Below are positions 12,301 to 27,300 of a DNA stretch of 64,000 nucleotides, one piece after another. This DNA comes from Nectonema munidae (lineage: Eukaryota > Nematomorpha > Nectonematoida > Nectonematidae). The notes under the pieces are model-generated. The model did no database searches and was not told where the DNA came from. It saw only the letters and a list, made by a program, of their open reading frames with translations. A program made the position numbers and the translations under genes. Every line of letters starts with the position of its first letter. The stretch's first letter is position 1. Location: NCBI GenBank assembly GCA_030549495.1, contig JAUIRK010000770.1:62001-126000 (forward strand). Reading direction: 5' to 3'.

Positions 12301-15300
12301 ACAAACAACCAAGACATAATGCAATCCATGTCAAGAAATATATTGAATTTTCAGTGTCAGAGGAAGTGATATATTTTTATCGACTAATGAGGTTTATTCA
12401 AAAAATTGAAATAGGCTTTTATTCTACCGTTCTGAGTGCACACCTTATTCAAACTTTATATAAAAAGCCAGGTTTTAAAAAAGTTTACGAAGTTGAGAGA
12501 ACTTTAGTGTTATAAACAAAAATCTTGTTTATAGCACCCAAAGTACAATCATGAAGGTTCGCTTCCGTCACAAAATTAGAGATATTTTTTAGTTATAGAG
12601 GCTACATATGATCTCATTTTTGTGTTTCAGTGAGGTATGGTTTGGTTTTATGTGTTTATGAAATTAATTAGACATTTTTTCTCTAAAGAATTATATCAAG
12701 AAAAGGAAGTTAAGAGTGGTCCAACTCTTAGTTAAGTCTTATTTGTTTTTATAGATAAATTATGACTTTTTTTAAATATAGATTATACAAAATTATTAGG
12801 TGAAAATTTTCTCGATTTTTTTTATCAAACGAGTATATCAGTCTGCGGTTGGTATAAAATATTCTCACGGGATCAATTTCACCATGGGATCATCTTCATA
12901 GACAGATAAATAAAGTGGTGTGGAAACTTAGCACTACTCATTTTTTACCCAATGAAACAATTTGTGAATGAACCAATTCATAAAATTTCATCAGCACTCG
13001 ATACAAATAACGAAAAATATTGATCTCACTAACAATAGCTACAATGTATTAATACAATGATGATTCTCACATATTCGTAAATATTCGCACATCATAAATC
13101 TTGATTATCAGCAACGAATCAAACTAATGATTGAAATGCCAATCACATCATAAATCTTGATTATCAGCAACGAATCAAACTAATGATTGAAATGCCAATC
13201 AATTCATGCCGATTTGAGCCCCGCTTTTCACAAGGTTACCCAACATTTTTCTATTAACTTGAAAATTATTTTCTAACGCTTTTTATTTGAAAAAATTATT
13301 ATTTAGAAAAGATTAAAAAAATATATACAATCAAAGGACGCCTTTCAATGAAAAAGGGCGCACTTATAACAAAAATTGTATAAGAACCCAACAATAATCA
13401 CACATAACTTTGCTGAAACGACTGGATAGAGTATATAAAGCTTGCTCGTAATGATCACTTTGAGAAATTTTGTAAATTGTTGAAAAGTATAAACACATCA
13501 CTTCCGGAGTGTTTAACAGCGCATGAGCCAAAAATTTCATTGAAGATGTTTACACACATTTTGTGATTTTTGTTAAAGAACGAATATCAACCAAGTGATG
13601 ATTAAATAGAATTGCTTAAATTATGTATTATATTTTTTAGAGTACAGAAGCTAAAACAATACGGATAAATGCTCCCTGGTGCTTAACACAGAGCCAGATG
13701 GATGGCAAAGACCAATTGTCTCTAGTTCTTTAAATGAAGCATTAACCCATTTAAGACCAAGCAAAGCAGACGATATCTAAAAAAACGCAGACGATTTATA
13801 TTCAAAGTTATTGGAAAAGGCAGACGAAGATGAAATTACTTATGTTCCAAAATAGGAACATTGGTCGTAAATGGGTTAAAACAAAATGAAGCAATAAAAG
13901 AATTCAATGTGAATTATACATTAAACCTTAGTAAAGTTTGAAAAATATTACAAAATTGCCACAATTGCTTTAAAAGTATTAAGCAGGCATCTTTGCTATC
14001 TAAACATAGTTCTTGTTATTTATCTTTGTTTGATTCATTTACCTAAGAATAAAAAAGAAAACTGTTGTCTTGTTGAAAATTTTGGTAATCCCATTTTAGA
14101 CGAGAAAGATATAGAAAGAAAAACAATTTTGTTTCTAGGAATATCATAAAGTTTTTAATTTTATAAAAGTACCGTTAAGATTTTTAAATAACGAACGAGA
14201 ATGATAATAGTTTTAAATTAGCAAACAATTTTGTCACAAGCCTTAAAATGATGCAACCGAACGTGGAATAGCTCTTATAATGGGTGTTATCACTGAACGA
14301 GAAGAGCAAAAACAGTACTTGATATATAAAAAATTTCCTAAAGCTACGAAATAACCTACATCACAATTTGTTTAAATATAAATTAAATGCCCTTATGCCC
14401 TTCTTTCTGTGATAAATATCCTTTTTTATATTCATTTTTTTTTTAAAATAGTCATATTTGCATAGAATATATTTTACTAATAAATAATAATACTAAAAAT
14501 TTACAAATTTTTCATGAGTTAAACAAACTTTTACCACTTTAACAATTTTCTGTTGATATTAATATTTTCAAATCTGTGAGCAACTTTCAAAGTGCTATAA
14601 ATTTATGACCTATAATTTTTAAGCGTTTATATTGATTAAAACAAATAATTATAGAGGGTAAGAACCTATCTTTTAAAAATAAAGATTATTATTGGCACCC
14701 TAATGTAGATGTTGACAGTATGAACACACACACGCACAATTCTATCGTTTTCAATATAGTCACGATCGAGTAACACAGCAAGAAAGAGATGACAAAAGTT
14801 TTTGCTTATAAGGGTCATTTGATACACACACACACGTTATCAGTAGTGATGTAGTTTTCCAGTGAAATACACACACACGCACGCAAAATGGATCATTTGA
14901 GGATTGGGAAAAATACCAGTTTAATGATTTTGTCTCCTTTTTTCATGCCCCTTAAGTTTATCTTATGCTCTCTTGGGTTTCGGGAACCACAACGCTAGAG
15001 TATAAAGATTCTGTTAAATTATTGATATTATTCTATTGACGACCCTAATTTTTTGAAAGCAGGCTAAAAAGGACATTTCTTCATCATACTTGTACTATTC
15101 ATTACAAGATAGCCTTGGATGTAACCTGAAGCTCTCATTTAATTGTGCCTGTATATATATAAGCAAAGATATTATCAGAACTTCGAGGTTAACTTGTGTT
15201 CAAACTAATGTTATGTTTTAGCTTGTTACTTGTTTACTTGTTAACTCTTTTCAAATAAAGTTATTTCACTACAAATCAACATTAGTTTTATTCATTTATC

Positions 15301-18300
15301 TGTTTTCATGGACAAAGTTTTGCAGCCTCCTGTTTTAGACATCAAACCTAGTGACGACGACTGTTTTGAACAATGGAAGCATTGGCGGATACTTTTTGAA
15401 ATTTTTTTTAGAACACTTACCTAAAAACAATGTCGACAAAATCAAAGTACTTTTTTGTTATATTAAACCACATATCTTCAAGCATATAGACAATGTAGGT
15501 ACTCTGGATGTAGCCTTAAATAAACTCGAATCTGTTTTTTGCAAAGAAATTAACACCGTTTACATGCGTCATCTTTTAGCAACAAGAAAGCAAAAAGTTG
15601 GTGAAAGTGTTGACGAGTTTATAGAAGAATTAAAAATTTTAAGTAAAAAGTGTGATTTCAAAGACGTTTCAGCTGATGTTTACCGGGAAGAAATGGTAAG
15701 AGACTCTTTAATTAACGGAATTTTATCTCCTTCAATACGTCTTCGCTTGCTTGAAGATTCCAAACTTTCATTCAGCAAAGCATCGGTGCTCGCCAGATCA
15801 CTTGAAGAGGCCTTTAAAAGCTCAGCAGGTTACACAAATGAAAATGTGATGTCCATGAGCATTGAAGCTCCATGCAAAGGTAAAATTGAAAGTAGAACTT
15901 TGGTTAAACAAAAGTCCACTGATCTTTCTCCAAAACAAGATGCCTACTGTTATTTTTGTGGAAACAAGCGCCATGCTAGAGCTTACTGCCCTGCTCGTAA
16001 TGCTCACTGCAACAAGTGCAATAAATTAGGCCACTTCGCTAAGGTATGTCGCTCTTCAGCGTTTAATCCTTCTCATACTGTTGCAACCTGTGGATTTTCT
16101 TCTTGTGTTACAATTAGCGTTCAAATCAAAGACCTTATAATAACAGCGCTTCTCGATACTGGTTCAACCGAAAACTTCATTTCTGAATCATGTGCTAAAA
16201 GGCTTTCTTTGGTATCATCAAATTACAAAGGATTTGTAAAAGTGGCTGATACAATCTCTACGAAGATGGAAACACTTACTTTTAGGAAAAAAGTTTACTT
16301 TAATCACTGACCAAAGATCCTTGCATTTTATGTTCAGTAAAAAGTATCGTAATCAAATTAAGAATAGCAAAATTAAAAGATGGCGTTTAGAAATTTCATG
16401 TTTTTCCTTTGATATCATTTATCGGGAAGGTAAGTCTAACTTTGTGGCTGATACACTTTCGAGGGCATGTTCGGCAAGTTTATCCATGAACACCCTAGAG
16501 CAACTTCACTCTGATTTAGGGCACCCTGGGATTACTCGTATGACTCACTACATAAGAAGTAAAAATCTTCCATTTTCAGTATTAGAAATTAAAAGCATTG
16601 TGTCAAAATGTAGTGTATGCACTCGTTTAAAACCAAAATTTTATGTACCTAATTTACATTGTGTAAATGCGCAGAGACCTTATCAAAAGTTAAATTTAGA
16701 CTTTAAGGGGCCTTTGCCGTCTAATTCTAAAAACAAATATATTTTGACGATAGTTGATGAATATTCAAGGTTTATTTGGGCTTTCAAATGTAAAGATTGT
16801 ACGTACCAAAGCGTAATAGATTCATTAACTAGTCTTTTTTATATGTTTGGGCTTCCTGAAATAATTCATACTGACAATGCTCAAGCTTTTAAATGTTATG
16901 CAATGAAAAAGTTTTTTTTTGATAATAATATATCTCATACAACATCTATACCGTACAATCCTACTGGCAATGGGCAAGTAGAACGATACAATGGTTTATT
17001 ATGGAAAACTATTAGTTTAAATTTAGAAGAAAAAAAATTAGAAATCAAACAATGGGAGGAAGTTTTAGACGTTTCTCTTCATTCAATACGTTCTTTATAT
17101 TGTACTTCTACTGGTGCTACACCTCACGAAAGGATGTTTCTTTTCCCACGCAAAACTGCAAAAGGTACTTCCCTTCCTACATGGATGACTAATTCCGAAA
17201 ATGTTCTTCTCAAAAAACATGGAGTATTAAGCAAGTATGACAAGAAAACAGAGGAAGTTTGGCTAAAAGACTTGATGCTTTTGCGCAAACAAATGATGGA
17301 ACTACAAAAAGCGTTTCCCTCAGAGACATCGCCCCCTTAAGTGAAAGCTCAATTATTCCTACTTCGGAAAATCAAGTGGAGCACAATCAACATTCGGTTT
17401 CTGAAGACGAAAAATCCTTGCACGATCTTGGTTCAGACGATAGGTATCCAAAACGCGAAAGAAAAGCTCCGGAAAGATATCACTATTAAAACAAGTGGGG
17501 GTGGATTGTACTATTCATTATAAGATAGCCTTGGATGTAACCTAAAGCTCTCATTTAATTGTGCCTGTATATATATAAGCAAAGATATTATCAGAACTTC
17601 GAGGTTAACTTGTGTTCAAACTAATGTTATGTTTTAACTTGTTACTTGTTAACTCTTTTCAAATAAAGTTATTTCACTACAATACTCATGTGTATTTTTT
17701 TTATATAGATTTAAAGCAAAAGTGCAACTTTTCTAAGTGAAGCTTCATTATTTTTAAAGCTATTGCAAACTTATTCATTTTTTATATTAAAATAAGCATT
17801 CCTTTCAGTCTTTTTGTTGTAAACCTTTTTATTTTGGTAATTTTGAACACGGTATTTTTAAGTTGAATATGTACAGTGAAGCCTATTCATTGTGGACAAC
17901 TAAGGGAATGTAAATAATACTCGTACTTGGCAGGTATCCGTTATTGCAAAACTCAATAATATATATGAGCTCATTCCCCCATTTTTGACCTAAGCCCCCT
18001 CCACCCCTCACTCCCACTCAATTTTTCAAGCTTAAATAAGTTTTAAATGAATTACATCCGATAAAGTGCGCTTGTGAAGAGTCTTTTCTTTGTACATTGG
18101 TAGTTTCAATAAATATATCATAAAATTGTCTAGAGTATTTTTTGAGTATCAAGCTGCTCTAACAATAGGAATTAGCACTGCATCCTGTGAGAGAAGTTTT
18201 TCGAACTATTTCAACGAAAAGTCAAGAAGGCTGAATGTTTGACATGTAAATGGCTTTATTACTCTAAAAATGATATATTGTTAATAAAATGATTTCCTTC

Positions 18301-21300
18301 TTTCACGTTTGTTTTATAATAGTTAATTATACTCCTCAATCCTCATCACTTACTTTTATGACCTTCTTTAGGTCTTGTTTCCGATGTTGATCGATTTTGC
18401 TTCTAGAAAGGAATATTTTATAGTGTGTATTTTCATAATGTATAGTTTCAGCCCCTTTGAGCCCCCCCCCCCCAATTTGGTTAGCGCGGGCTCTGAATTT
18501 CACCAATATTAATCTTATAAAAGGCAACGTCTGACATAAATAGAACGTAGACAATGTCACATTTTTGTTGGAATTCAAAAGTAATTGACCAAAATGTGTG
18601 CTTTAAGTGGACATTATCAGTTAATTGCATCACGAAAACACAAATAAACGACACAACCAACTTCTTTACCGCATTTTCAAAACTGCTATTTTGTCATGGG
18701 CAAATAAAAAAGTTAGGACAATATGGAAAATTTAATTCTAAAGACTTTACAACTTTTTAAATAACACTTTGTTGGTAAAGTGATAATAATAATTAGTGTA
18801 GAGTTTGATCGACCAGTCTTCTTTATGTGATTCATCGATATATTATGCCTAAAAGTTTATTGATAAAGTTTTACGTATTTACCTTCATATTACCACATCG
18901 TTGTAAAAAAGTGTTTTTATGAAATATACCACTGTTGCAAAAACGCAACGCAAAGTTTTTCACTAAAAATAGTTTTATTTAGTCTTTTATCATACAATTT
19001 ATATTTTAAAAATATAACTGATAACTGTGCTACTTTATTTCAATTATTTTTTTCTGAACAATATAAAAACTTTAACGGTAGATACTTTATATCAAACATT
19101 GAAAAGATAAAAAATTGTCTTCTTTAAGAATAAAGTAATAATAGTATTTTTCATTTCCAAATCAATTTTTATTTTTTGATTTGAGTCTTAACTTTCCAAA
19201 AATACCAACTTTAAACCTTATTGTTTAATGTTTCCGTGTCAAAATAATAACTGGGGCGTGTGTACAAATTAGTGTTGCAATGATTTGTATAGTTTATAAC
19301 ATCACCATTGTGTTTTATATATCACGCTAGGCTATTTGTTTTGTTTTATTGATGCTTTTTGTCAAACTATATGTGTATTGAATGAATAATGTTTTGCACG
19401 TCATACTTTGGATCTTCATAAGTGACGTGTTCCTATCAAACTATATATGTGTAAATGAAATGTACTTTTTAAACGTTATATGTCAAACGTTTTTTGATAG
19501 CTATTTTTCTCATAATAAATATTTCAATGAACATTTCTAAAACATATGCGGTCTTTAAAAACTCTTAATTTTTTATAAGTATTGAAGAATTGGGGGCGTG
19601 AGTAAAGTTGGTTAGATACGGGGTTTGATAACTCAAGGTCTTGGGTTCGATCCAGCATCAAGCCTACTTTCCTCATAGTTCAATACAAGTGCGCAATTGT
19701 GTCTTCTCGATGAAAACACCCCATAAAAAAGAGTTAAGGGTTTTTTTTCATTATAATTTTATGTGGTTATGTCAAATGTCGAAAAAGGTGAATGTATTGG
19801 GAAAGTGATAGCGAACAACCAAGCAATTTGTAGATGTCTCGTAACAGATTTTCAGAAATTTTAAAATACATTGCGATCGAATAAAATTAACGCAGGAGTA
19901 TGAAAAAAATAAGGATAAAATTTAAAAAATAAGTAAAGTTGAAGATTTGAAATACTTTTTTAGAAAATACTGTCCAGTTTTCAAAAGATTTGATATTGAT
20001 GAAAACATGGTGCCCTATTATAGAGGTTATGGGTCTGGAATAAAGCTAGCCGTGCGAAACAAACCGATAAGATTTGGTTATAAAGTTTTTTGTTTAAATA
20101 CAGATGTAGGTTATTTACGAAATTTTGAGATATAGCAAGGTAAAAGTGGTGCTCAGATGATTTACTCCAAAAAGTTTGGAGTTAGCGCTGGTGTAGTTTT
20201 AAGTCTGATAGATGAAAATTTCAAGTACAAACACCTTTTTACTTACAACTACTTTAAATCATCAATAAAACTAATAAATGAACTAACAAAACGAAATTTT
20301 TATTAACTGGTGTTATAAGAAAAGACCGATTAAAAAATTGTAAGTTTGAAAAAACTAGTAAAAAGAAGCTCTTATAATGTTTAAGTTGAAATGGTTTCAA
20401 AAATCTCTGTAGTTTCATGGAAGGACAATGCAATCGTTAATGTTGCCTCCAATGTTACAAAGTGTTTTTCCAATGAAAAAGACTAAAAGATGGTTCGTCT
20501 CTTCGAGAAAAAAAGTTGATAAAGATATTCCTAATTCTGTGCATTTATATAATCAAAATATGGGCTTTACTGACTCAATGAATTACATAATTTCTTTATA
20601 CAGACCTGTAATTCGATCGAAAAAATGGCATTTTCCAAGTAGTTTTTATGATGCAGGCTTCTTTGTACAACACATATATATTGTACAAAATGAACTGTAA
20701 TAAGAAATACCCGTTTGTAGAGTTTATAGGACAAGTTGTGGTGGAAAATTTACAAAAATATGGGCAAGAAAAAAATACTAAAAAGTTTGAAGGACCGCCC
20801 ATCAAAAATAGTGCTAGAAGCGAAGTATGACAATATTGGTCATATTGTAAAGAAAAAAGAACAAGATGCGCTCAGTGTAAATCTCAACCGTGTTTTATTT
20901 GTTCGAAATGTGACGTTGCTCTACCTGTCAATTGCTTTGATATCTTTGATAAAAAAATGATTTTTATTATAAATAATTTTATTTTTTTCAATAATTTTGG
21001 TATAATATTTTATACATTTTTGAATTTTTTTATACATTTTATCTATTTGCTTCAAAATAAAAAGTTAAACAAAAATAAGAAATTGACTTTAAATAAATTT
21101 TCATTTTTAAAGGAATTATCCTTTTGTTTTTTAATTATAAAATTATCAATATTCATGTTTCTTCAATCTCGTAATTTTTGACATTACTAACGCTTTTTAG
21201 ATTCAAGTAGTTTTTTACTATTCAATTGCTTCTCATAATTAAAATTTATTAACAATATTATTTATCAAATTTTAAAATAAAAAATATAATACCTTAAGAA

Positions 21301-24300
21301 AGTTTTTTTTGTTATGCAACTAATACAAAACTAAACTAAACCTTTAAAATTTAACTTGTTCACAGTTTAAAACTAAAATTTTTAAATTGAATGTATGTTC
21401 ACATTAACCAGTGTTAGTGTTGCATTTGCGCAACGCTCTAATTTTTTTGTCGCATATAAATAGTATTTGTTTTAGATTGAAAAGTCAAAGAATAATGATA
21501 AATTGGCAACTTATTAATGTAATTTTTTTTGAAAATTTCATTTTATAAATAGTGGATTTTTAAGATGTTGTTGCGCATACGCAAGAGTGGTAAAATACAG
21601 GTTAAAACAGAAATGTTTTTTATCATCAGATTCTTCTCTAAAAATTGGTTGAACTTTACTTTCTGTAAATTTTTTTAAAGTTTGTATGCTCTAATAAATA
21701 TCACTGCTTAAAATTTAATTACTTTTCAAAGGGTGATGCAGCGGTGGAGATGGCTGGACAGTCATTTGACAAGTTCGATTTTGTCTCATCTAAAACATAC
21801 AATTAATATGTAGAAAAATTAAAGATAATTGGAATGACTCTCTTTTGTTTAAGTATACAATAAATTCTAAACACAAATGGCTTGATTAAAAATTTGGAAA
21901 TATATAAAAGATTTTTTGCAAGTCATTTGATTTAACTATATATTTTCTTTATCTAAACTTTGGATAGAATTATAATGTTGTAGAAAATAACGTTGTTTAA
22001 AATTATAATCGGATATTTGAGATAATATAAGTCTAAAAATAGACCATGTTTTTGAATTTGAATACACACTATGTTACGACGATTCGGAAGAAGTAAAAAA
22101 GTTAAGGAGTACTAATAAGTGACATAAAGAAAAATATTGTTAACCATCATTGTTATTTAATAATAAAAAGTACATCAGAATATGAATTTTATATATTTGT
22201 AAGATAAAAAAAGAATATTTCAATACCTCTTTCCAATGGTATGCTATTTGAGAAACTATCACCACTTCCAAATTTATTTTTTATAATGTTTGTTAACTCT
22301 TTTGTTCCAGATATCATGGAGCTAAAATTTTATCAAATGAAAATATACATATAAAAAGTAAGGGATAAAAAGCTTAATCGATTTATTTGAAAGAATGATG
22401 AAAATATTCTTAGTATACATTTCTAAGCTCACAAGCTTATGTCATAATACTTATCTTCCACCAAGCACGATGCATTCCATTCGCACGGTGATGATTCTAT
22501 GCGAGTAAACAAAGATGTCCTCTCTTGTTAAAAATTCTTGCTATTTTATGAGAAAACATTAATTATAGTGTTGTAATATCGCTAAATATTTTAAGCAATC
22601 TTCAATGGATCGTTATTAAAATAATGAAACTTCTTTTAAAAAGAAAAAATCTTTCTGTTGAGGAGTAGTAAATATTGCATCAATCTTGAGAGGAAGGCGT
22701 TAGTCAATAAAGCGTTAAGAATAACTTATTAATTTTACTTTGCGACCTTTTTTTCCCTTATATCATTTGTCTTTTTTTAACTTTCGCTTTACAGCATATT
22801 CTGTTATAGCACCGTTTACAGGGATATACCATTTTAATCCACATTTCTTTTATAGAAAATAAACAAGAATAAGAAATTTGTGCTGTCATACAACCTAGTG
22901 TGACTTTTTTTATGTTATTTGCGAAGTGATGTTGAGAATAAACATGATATCACAATAAATCACTTGTTCTACACATCAAATTTTTACAGCAAGATATAAT
23001 AATAAAAACGATTTCATTGTTTACGCGAAGGATGATTCGTTAACCTTCGCAAGACGGATGATTTTTTGCATACGCGAAAGACGGATATATGCCGTAAAAC
23101 TCCCAAAATGAAAATTTAATATAAAAGGACAATATTCTCGATTTTATTACTATTATGCTATATTTTCAAGATATTCACTTTTTATTTCTTACTAAACAAC
23201 TGTTTAATCCTTTAGAAACGCTAAAATATATTTTGATTTTAACGCCATCTATGAAAATAAATTTGAAAAAGTACAACTACATAAAAATGGAAAGAATTCA
23301 TTGTCTAAACCAGCGTTTTTCAAACTTATTTTACTGCAACCCATAGCAAGAACCACAGTTAGCATCGCTACCCATAATACTTAGGTGTAAAAAGACAAAC
23401 TTTGTTCACTAGATTCATTTATTCAGCATCTTTTTTGTCACGCCCCATTTTATTTTTGACGCGACCCACTGAAGGGTAGGGACCCACAGTTAAAAAAAAG
23501 TTCTCAACCTTTTTTATCCATGGGTCCCTTTTCTCTCCTTTTTTTATTAGTGGACCTCTCATAAAAATTGGAGATAAAAAATATTTTATTTTAATATTTT
23601 TCACTAATAAAATTTTTAAGTTTTTGATAAAGAAAATAATATATAATTAGAATTCATATTGAAATGAAAGCAAACCAATTTTAATACAATTTTTATAATA
23701 ATTATAGTGAAAAATTTACTTTTTTTAAATAAAAATGGTTATGAGCTGGTTTTCTTCATTTTACCATCAAAATATCATTGAGCACATTTAGAATATTTCG
23801 CATATGGACCCCTGAATTATAATGTCGACGCCGGTTGAAAAGCCCAGGAAACTAAAAATTATTTATATCACTAGAAGCTTCTTTTATGCATGATTTATTT
23901 GTTTGTAGAAATGCGTACATCGGTAAGTTGTCGTCAAAATTATATTAGAAGTATATGAAGTATATAAATAATCGTCAGATCATCAGATCAGTATTTATTT
24001 CTATTATTCTTGCGACCTTGAAACAATTTTCATTGATATTTTTCCTAGACGAGCCACCCTCATATCTGTTTACAAATTATCTGGCCTTGAAGCATTTTTC
24101 TATGAAAAGCGTATTCATATCATAAATTCGAAAACTCGTTCATTATAATGTCTTCCATCTTCGGTTGTTTCTCTTCTTCCGAGTTGAGCATTTCTTCTTA
24201 TACATACTCTCATTATTGTGAAACCGCAACATATGTATATGAGGATTCTCAATCTTCGGATGAAACTTTTAGTGTTTCGGATAGTCTTGTTGCTCCGGAT

Positions 24301-27300
24301 GGTACCATTTTTCAATGGGAACCTTTATCCTCAACATATGGCAGACCATTTTCACAAAATATTAGAAATCGTTGGAGTTCCTTGGATATTTTCAACTATT
24401 TTTCACTCAAGAGATTATTTGTTACATATTTCTCTGCACTAAAACAAAAATGGATGAAGTTTTTTTGCAAGTTTATTTAATTTTCTCTTTCATTTGTATG
24501 TAACCTAATTCTGAATGTTGAAATAAGATTAGGGATGTAGCAATTCCACATTTTGTCGATATATTTGCCATTCACCGATTCCGATCATGATTCCTATACC
24601 TTGTTTTACCATAATTTTGCCAAAACATTAGGGACGTACATCGGCCCTTAAAAATTTTATTGGGGGTGTGAAACCCATTTTGCAAAACCATGTCGTCCTT
24701 CTGAATGTGCGTCTCTCTCTGTACAACCATGTATATGTATATATACAACCATATACATTTATATATGTATTATATATAATTTTACCTTGGCTATTATTTA
24801 TCTTATTTTTAAGTTGAAAAATTTGAAAAAAATTGCAATTTAAAATCGATTTACAATTATATAATATCCACAAATTCAAAAAACTTAAATAGGCTTTTTC
24901 ATAAAAGTTTTTAAAATAACAAATAAGAGACTAATTGTTGCTTTAATTGAGCTTTGTCTAATTTAATAGTTAAAAATTAAAATTAGAACTTGTCGTATTA
25001 AAATGCACAAATATTAATTTTTCCCCAACTTCGCAAGTTGGTAGCCTCTACTACCATTTCGGCTGCGATCCTCCCTAATGAAGATTTTAAAATGGATAAA
25101 AATCGTATTGATTATATATCGTGCTTATAACTTTTATGACCTTCCACCTTCAAAATTTAAAAAAATAAATGATTTGAGACAGTAATTTTTTGACTCATAA
25201 ATAAAAAACTGCTAATAGACTTTTTTTATTTTGTAGAAGTGAAATTAATCATTAGCAAAATTTGAAATACTGTTATGATAAGTTTTCAATTTGTGATTTG
25301 TTCACGTATTTTTCTACTCTTTTTTTCATTGGTCAAGCTAAAAATAAACGCCTTGAGATAAAGTATCTATTTTCACAAAAAAACGGAGAGCATTTTCTCA
25401 AAGCTGTGATGAATTGAGATATGTTCTCATCCGCTTTGATGTCAGGAGGGAAAGAAATCTCAACGATAAGTTGTCCCCAATTCGAATCCTACATGATCAT
25501 TTTTTTCAAAGCTGACATAAGTATTTCACTCCTCATGGATATGTTACCATAGATGAGCAACTTATAAAGTTTCGCGGCAAATCTTCTTTGAAAATTTACG
25601 ATCGATCCAAACCTGGGCATTATGGAATCAAATGTTACCATTGCAATGATGATCCTAACTATTACATTTTAGCACCTCAAATTTATGTTACAGGGTTGAT
25701 AGACAAACGCTATTTTGCTTCGGAAGAAATTGTGAAAAGACTTGCAACACAAGCAGAACTGCCTCACGGTTCTGGAATTTTTACTGATCGTTTTTTTACT
25801 TCACACAATCTTTGTAAATGGGCAAAATTAAATAATTATGGAACCGTAAGAGCTAACCGCAATTTCATGCCTCTACTTATTAGACCTCAGTATTTTAAAA
25901 GACTTAAAGTAGTTTAACTGAGTATTACAAAACGCCACTAAGAATTTTAAAGCTGTATGTTTTGTCCTCACAGCACTTGAGTATGATAAATTTGATAGGT
26001 GAAAAACATAAGCCTGAGACATTGATAGAATATAACAAATATAAATCAGGTGTAGATGTTAGTAATAGAAGGCTGAGAGAGTTCACAACATATATAAACC
26101 CTCAAGGAGATGGCCTTTTCTGAAATTTTGTAATTATCTGGACATTGTAGCTCACAATAGCTGGATTATACAAAAGTACAATTATCCAGAATTTTTTCCT
26201 TCGACTCGCAAAAGTGGGAGAACGTACTTCATCAGAGATTTATCGTTGAAGTTAAGTGAACTATCAATGCGAGCAAGGTGCAATGATCCCTTTACACACC
26301 GTCTTACAAGAGATCTCATAAGTTTCTATGGAATTGAGCAAGATTCAATTCAACTATATACTTCTATACGAGGATATTGTTATGTTTCCACTTATAAACC
26401 TAGAAAAAAAACCATAATAAAGTGTTCTAAATGCAACAAATCAGTCTGTAAATCGCATACAATTTATTTGTGTGAAAAATACGACAAATAATATTTCATA
26501 TCTTCATATTTTTTTATTATCATTGAAAATTGTAATGCTTTGTTTTTAACTAATTTCATTTTAAAAAGCATTTCGTTGTAAGTTGTGTTTGAAAATTTGT
26601 ATAACATCTTTATATGGAAAATGTTTTATTTGATTGATGGTGGAAAAAAGAATTACTGAAGTCTCATGAAGTTTTGAAGACACGTTTATTTTAAACCAAG
26701 CTGGAGCATATATCTGTACAATATAATACACAAGTTTTTTTGAATTTTCACTGGGCAATTGTTCTCTTGTATATATTGCCAGAAGTCTTATTGCCAATGT
26801 TAACCACCTCGAATGGTTTACAGGGCCTATTTTACAAGCGAACCATCTTTCATCAACTTTTCCAAGTCACATTTGCTATATTCAAACAAAAGCCGTTGAT
26901 CATGACTAAGGTCAGTTAATTCATTCTCTTGAAATAAATCTGAAGCCAAAGGAGAATTAATGTACTTCAAACTTTTTCTGAGGTTCATCCTGTATATTTT
27001 CCCACATCTTTGACCAAGTGTACCTATATATTTTTGGGCTAATTGATGCACCATCTAAATATAGCTCTAGTTCTGTTTGATGAAGATTGCAACCAATAGT
27101 ATGAAGATTTCTCTTCAACAGTTTCTCAAGATGGACAAATAAGCCATTTTTCCAGCCTGTATTGGTTGCAGTATTATCTAAAGAATGGCAGATACGCTAT
27201 CCAAACTACCATACTCTTCTAGCACATTAAATGTTTCTTTAGCTAAAACTTCTCCAGTTGCACCAAGTATAGGAATTGTTCTATGAGTAAGATGCGTTCC

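Larger units (their letters stand above)
15091..17681 (+). mobile_element. Ty3/gypsy LTR retrotransposon, young but broken
   Basis: The element begins TGTACTATTC and ends TTTCACTACA. It is flanked by the perfect 5-bp duplication ATACT (15086-15090 and 17682-17686). LTRs are 183 and 175 bp and nearly identical (about three substitutions and one 8-bp length difference), so insertion is recent. Parts seen are a gag-like region with zinc knuckles, a protease motif, and an integrase region downstream of pol sequence; protease-before-integrase order with the RNase H-type stretch in front of integrase is Ty3/gypsy order. It is incomplete, with about one major break plus minor damage. A purine-rich tract (AAGTGGGGGTGGAT) precedes the 3' LTR. 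It lies in TMCC intron 3 on the opposite strand. Confidence 0.88.

Noticed and set aside
12370-12960. Catalytic half of the piggyBac relic at 11989
   Set aside because: Translations in all frames gave no DDD-type blocks in order.
15274-15295. tRNA primer-binding site after the 5' LTR
   Set aside because: No TGG-type start complementary to a tRNA 3' end is seen; the fold-back complement fits better.
19592-19670. Functional tRNA gene
   Set aside because: A and B boxes are present, but no matching acceptor stem or clear anticodon loop can be folded by eye. A SINE head is simpler.
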